From Treponema sp. (GTDB lineage: Bacteria; Spirochaetota; Spirochaetia; Treponematales; Rectinemataceae), in NCBI GenBank assembly GCA_012516755.1, contig JAAYWE010000331.1:1-7212 (forward strand): DNA of 7,212 nt, read 5' to 3'. The notes under the pieces were generated by a model. That model ran no database searches and was not told the origin of the DNA. It worked only from the letters and a program-made list of their open reading frames with translations. Positions within the stretch are counted from its first letter, which is position 1. Each line of letters begins with the position of its first letter. The position numbers were made by a program, and so were the translations under genes. Of this stretch, positions 5,896 through 7,212 are shown one piece after another.

Positions 5896-5951
5896 TCCAT
5901 AAATTAGCCTAATTTATGGACTTTTGCTCCATAATATATTATAATTTTAGG
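5896..5951. promoter_or_regulatory. tandem operator candidate of ATPase 4, 32-bp period
   Basis: TCCATAAATTA (5896-5906) and its exact reverse complement (5910-5920) form a perfect 11-bp inverted repeat around GCC. The unit recurs 32 bp downstream (5928-5951) with 17 of 24 bases identical, keeping TCCATAA and TAATTT. The second copy covers the -10 and ends 1 base before the ATG at 5953. The first overlaps the -35. It begins 8 bases after the abiEii stop, but there is no T-run, so a terminator is unlikely. Confidence 0.65.
5917..5945 (+). promoter_or_regulatory. promoter of ATPase 4, predicted leaderless
   Basis: TGGACT (5917-5922, 4 of 6 to consensus) is followed by 17 bases and a perfect TATAAT (5940-5945). 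Seven bases later is the ATG at 5953. There is no Shine-Dalgarno site, so initiation on a leaderless transcript is expected. Confidence 0.65.
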
Positions 5952-5952
5952 C

Positions 5953-7212
5953 ATGAAGAACCGTACAATCGTTTCTTTTTTGATGAATCGCATGAAAAGG
6001 CCAGAAAATCGCATCATCGTCCTGACAGGGGGGCGCCAGACCGGTAAGACAACGCTCGCGCGCACGCTTTTTCCAGATTATCAGTTTCTGTCCATCGAGG
6101 ATCCGATTTTGCGAGGCACTTACGCACGCCTCACTGCAGCACAATGGAGAGAGCTCTATCCAAAGGCCATTCTCGATGAGGTCCAGAAAGAGCCATCGCT
6201 CATTGAGAGTATCAAATCGGTCTACGACCAGTGGACTGAGCCTCGATATATCTTTACGGGCTCTAGCCAGCTTCTTCTATTGGAAAAAGTCCGCGAAAGC
6301 CTTGCCGGTCGCTGTATCATTGTGGAACTCTATCCGCTTACAGTGCCAGAACTCGAAACTGAAAATTGGGCTGAGCCCGTGGTGCCTTCGCCATTTCAAA
6401 AACTGCTGAGCGCACTAGATAATACTCAAGAATATATCAAATCGCTGTTACCCGATTTTGCGCTCGACCCCGCATATGCGAAAAAACTCAGGGCGTGGGA
6501 TTTTTACACGCGCCTTGGCGGCTATCCGGCGCTTGTAAATCCCGAACTCGATGACGAGGATCGCTATCTGTGGCTTTTACAGTATGTGCGAACCTATCTT
6601 GAACGCGATGTGCGCGATCTCGCAGCGTTAAGGGATTTGGAGCCTTTTGTAAGGCTTCAGCGCTATGTGGCGTTTCAGACAGGTGCTATTTTGAATTATT
6701 CAGGCCTCGCACAACAAATCGGCATATCGACCAAGACTGTCCAGCGCTATATTCGCTATCTCGAAATGAGCTATCAGACGCTGATTTTGCCTGCCTGGGA
6801 GCGAAACAAAAGCAAGCAGCTTGTTAAGGCACCGAAATTGCATTTTCTCGACTATGGGGTGCTCCAAGCGATCATACAAAAGCGCGGCGCCCCTAATGGG
6901 CAAGAATTTGAAAGCCTCGTTATCGCGGAGCTTTTTAAACAGGAACGCTGCATCTTTGTGGATGCGCACTTCTTTTACTTGCGCACCTTTGATGGTAAAG
7001 AGATAGATCTCCTCATTGAGCTACCGGAAGGTTATTTTGCCTTCGAAATTAGGATGGCGGAGCGCGCGCTAGCGACCTATACACGTCATCTTCGTGGTCT
7101 GCAAGAAATGCTTGACAAGCCGCTTCTTCATTCGTTTGTGCTTTCCAATGACCCGCAAACAAAAAGTCTAGGGGAGCATATCACCGCGGTGCATGCGGCG
7201 TATTTCTTAACA
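5953..7212 (+). CDS. AAA_14/DUF4143 ATPase 4, stop codon outside window
   Basis: The frame gives 420 residues and is still open at the window end. By comparison with ATPases 2 and 3 it is probably within a short distance of its stop. The P-loop GGRQTGKT is at residues 26-33, the Walker B AILDEVQ has D75 and E76, FTGSS is at 101-105, SLAGR at 116-120 and LGGYPAL at 188-194. The segment YLERDVRDLAALRDLEPF (about 215-232) is a hallmark of the family. A winged-helix-like region lies at about 244-279 (LAQQIGISTKTVQRYI), followed by the DUF4143 core with FLDYGVL. The PD-(D/E)xK-like site has D352 in GKEIDLLIE, but the second part reads E365-I-R367, with arginine where ATPases 2 and 3 have lysine. 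The gene follows abiEii by 64 bp but has its own promoter and operator, so it is probably not part of the abiE operon. Confidence 0.94.
   Translation, partial: MKNRTIVSFLMNRMKRPENRIIVLTGGRQTGKTTLARTLFPDYQFLSIEDPILRGTYARLTAAQWRELYPKAILDEVQKEPSLIESIKSVYDQWTEPRYIFTGSSQLLLLEKVRESLAGRCIIVELYPLTVPELETENWAEPVVPSPFQKLLSALDNTQEYIKSLLPDFALDPAYAKKLRAWDFYTRLGGYPALVNPELDDEDRYLWLLQYVRTYLERDVRDLAALRDLEPFVRLQRYVAFQTGAILNYSGLAQQIGISTKTVQRYIRYLEMSYQTLILPAWERNKSKQLVKAPKLHFLDYGVLQAIIQKRGAPNGQEFESLVIAELFKQERCIFVDAHFFYLRTFDGKEIDLLIELPEGYFAFEIRMAERALATYTRHLRGLQEMLDKPLLHSFVLSNDPQTKSLGEHITAVHAAYFLT

Noticed and set aside
5896..5920. Terminator for the abiE operon
   Set aside because: The perfect inverted repeat is AT-rich with a 3-base loop and no following T-run. 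A second copy 32 bp on and overlap with the ATPase 4 promoter fit an operator better.

Overview
This is bacterial accessory DNA made of small, self-contained cassettes. It holds four AAA+ ATPases of the AAA_14/DUF4143 type (COG1373-like), one HEPN/MNT toxin-antitoxin pair and one AbiE-type toxin-antitoxin operon. There is no transposase, integrase, RNA gene, CRISPR array or housekeeping gene. Sigma70-like promoters and Shine-Dalgarno sites show that it is bacterial. The lineage cannot be fixed from the sequence. Arrays of such ATPases beside nucleotidyltransferase toxin-antitoxin genes occur in several anaerobic and host-associated lineages (spirochaetes such as Treponema are one possibility), but that is only a guess.

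Layout. Positions 1-829 (minus) hold the N-terminal two thirds of ATPase 1, cut by the window edge. Positions 830-1030 are a divergent intergenic region with the ATPase 1 promoter, a 36-bp tetranucleotide repeat and the mntA promoter. Positions 1031-1679 hold mntA and hepT; hepT is cut short by an in-frame TAA, with recognisable family sequence continuing after it. Positions 1809-3026 (plus) hold ATPase 2, which starts at GTG and carries a GC-rich insert. It converges on ATPase 3 at 3057-4298 (minus). Positions 4299-4464 are a divergent promoter region. Positions 4465-5888 hold abiEi and abiEii, overlapping by ATGA. Positions 5953-7212 hold ATPase 4, still open at the window end. No gene-free stretch exceeds about 200 bases.

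Two regulatory patterns stand out. First, all six transcription units have a -10-like hexamer ending only 6-8 bases before the chosen start codon, so the predicted transcript begins at or next to the start codon (leaderless). The two downstream operon genes, hepT and abiEii, instead have good Shine-Dalgarno sites. Second, each of the four ATPases has an operator-like repeat pair in its promoter, and the two copies are always offset by exactly 32 bp (about three helical turns). The repeat sequence differs from gene to gene. Three of the four are built from inverted half-sites.

The inferred picture is an island of autonomous, probably self-repressed modules. Each ATPase carries a winged-helix-like segment between its ATPase domain and its nuclease-like C-terminus, and this could read its own 32-bp-register operator. 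The AbiE pair and the HEPN/MNT pair are known classes of toxin-antitoxin or phage-defence module. The function of the DUF4143 ATPases is not established, and nothing here shows that the cassettes cooperate.
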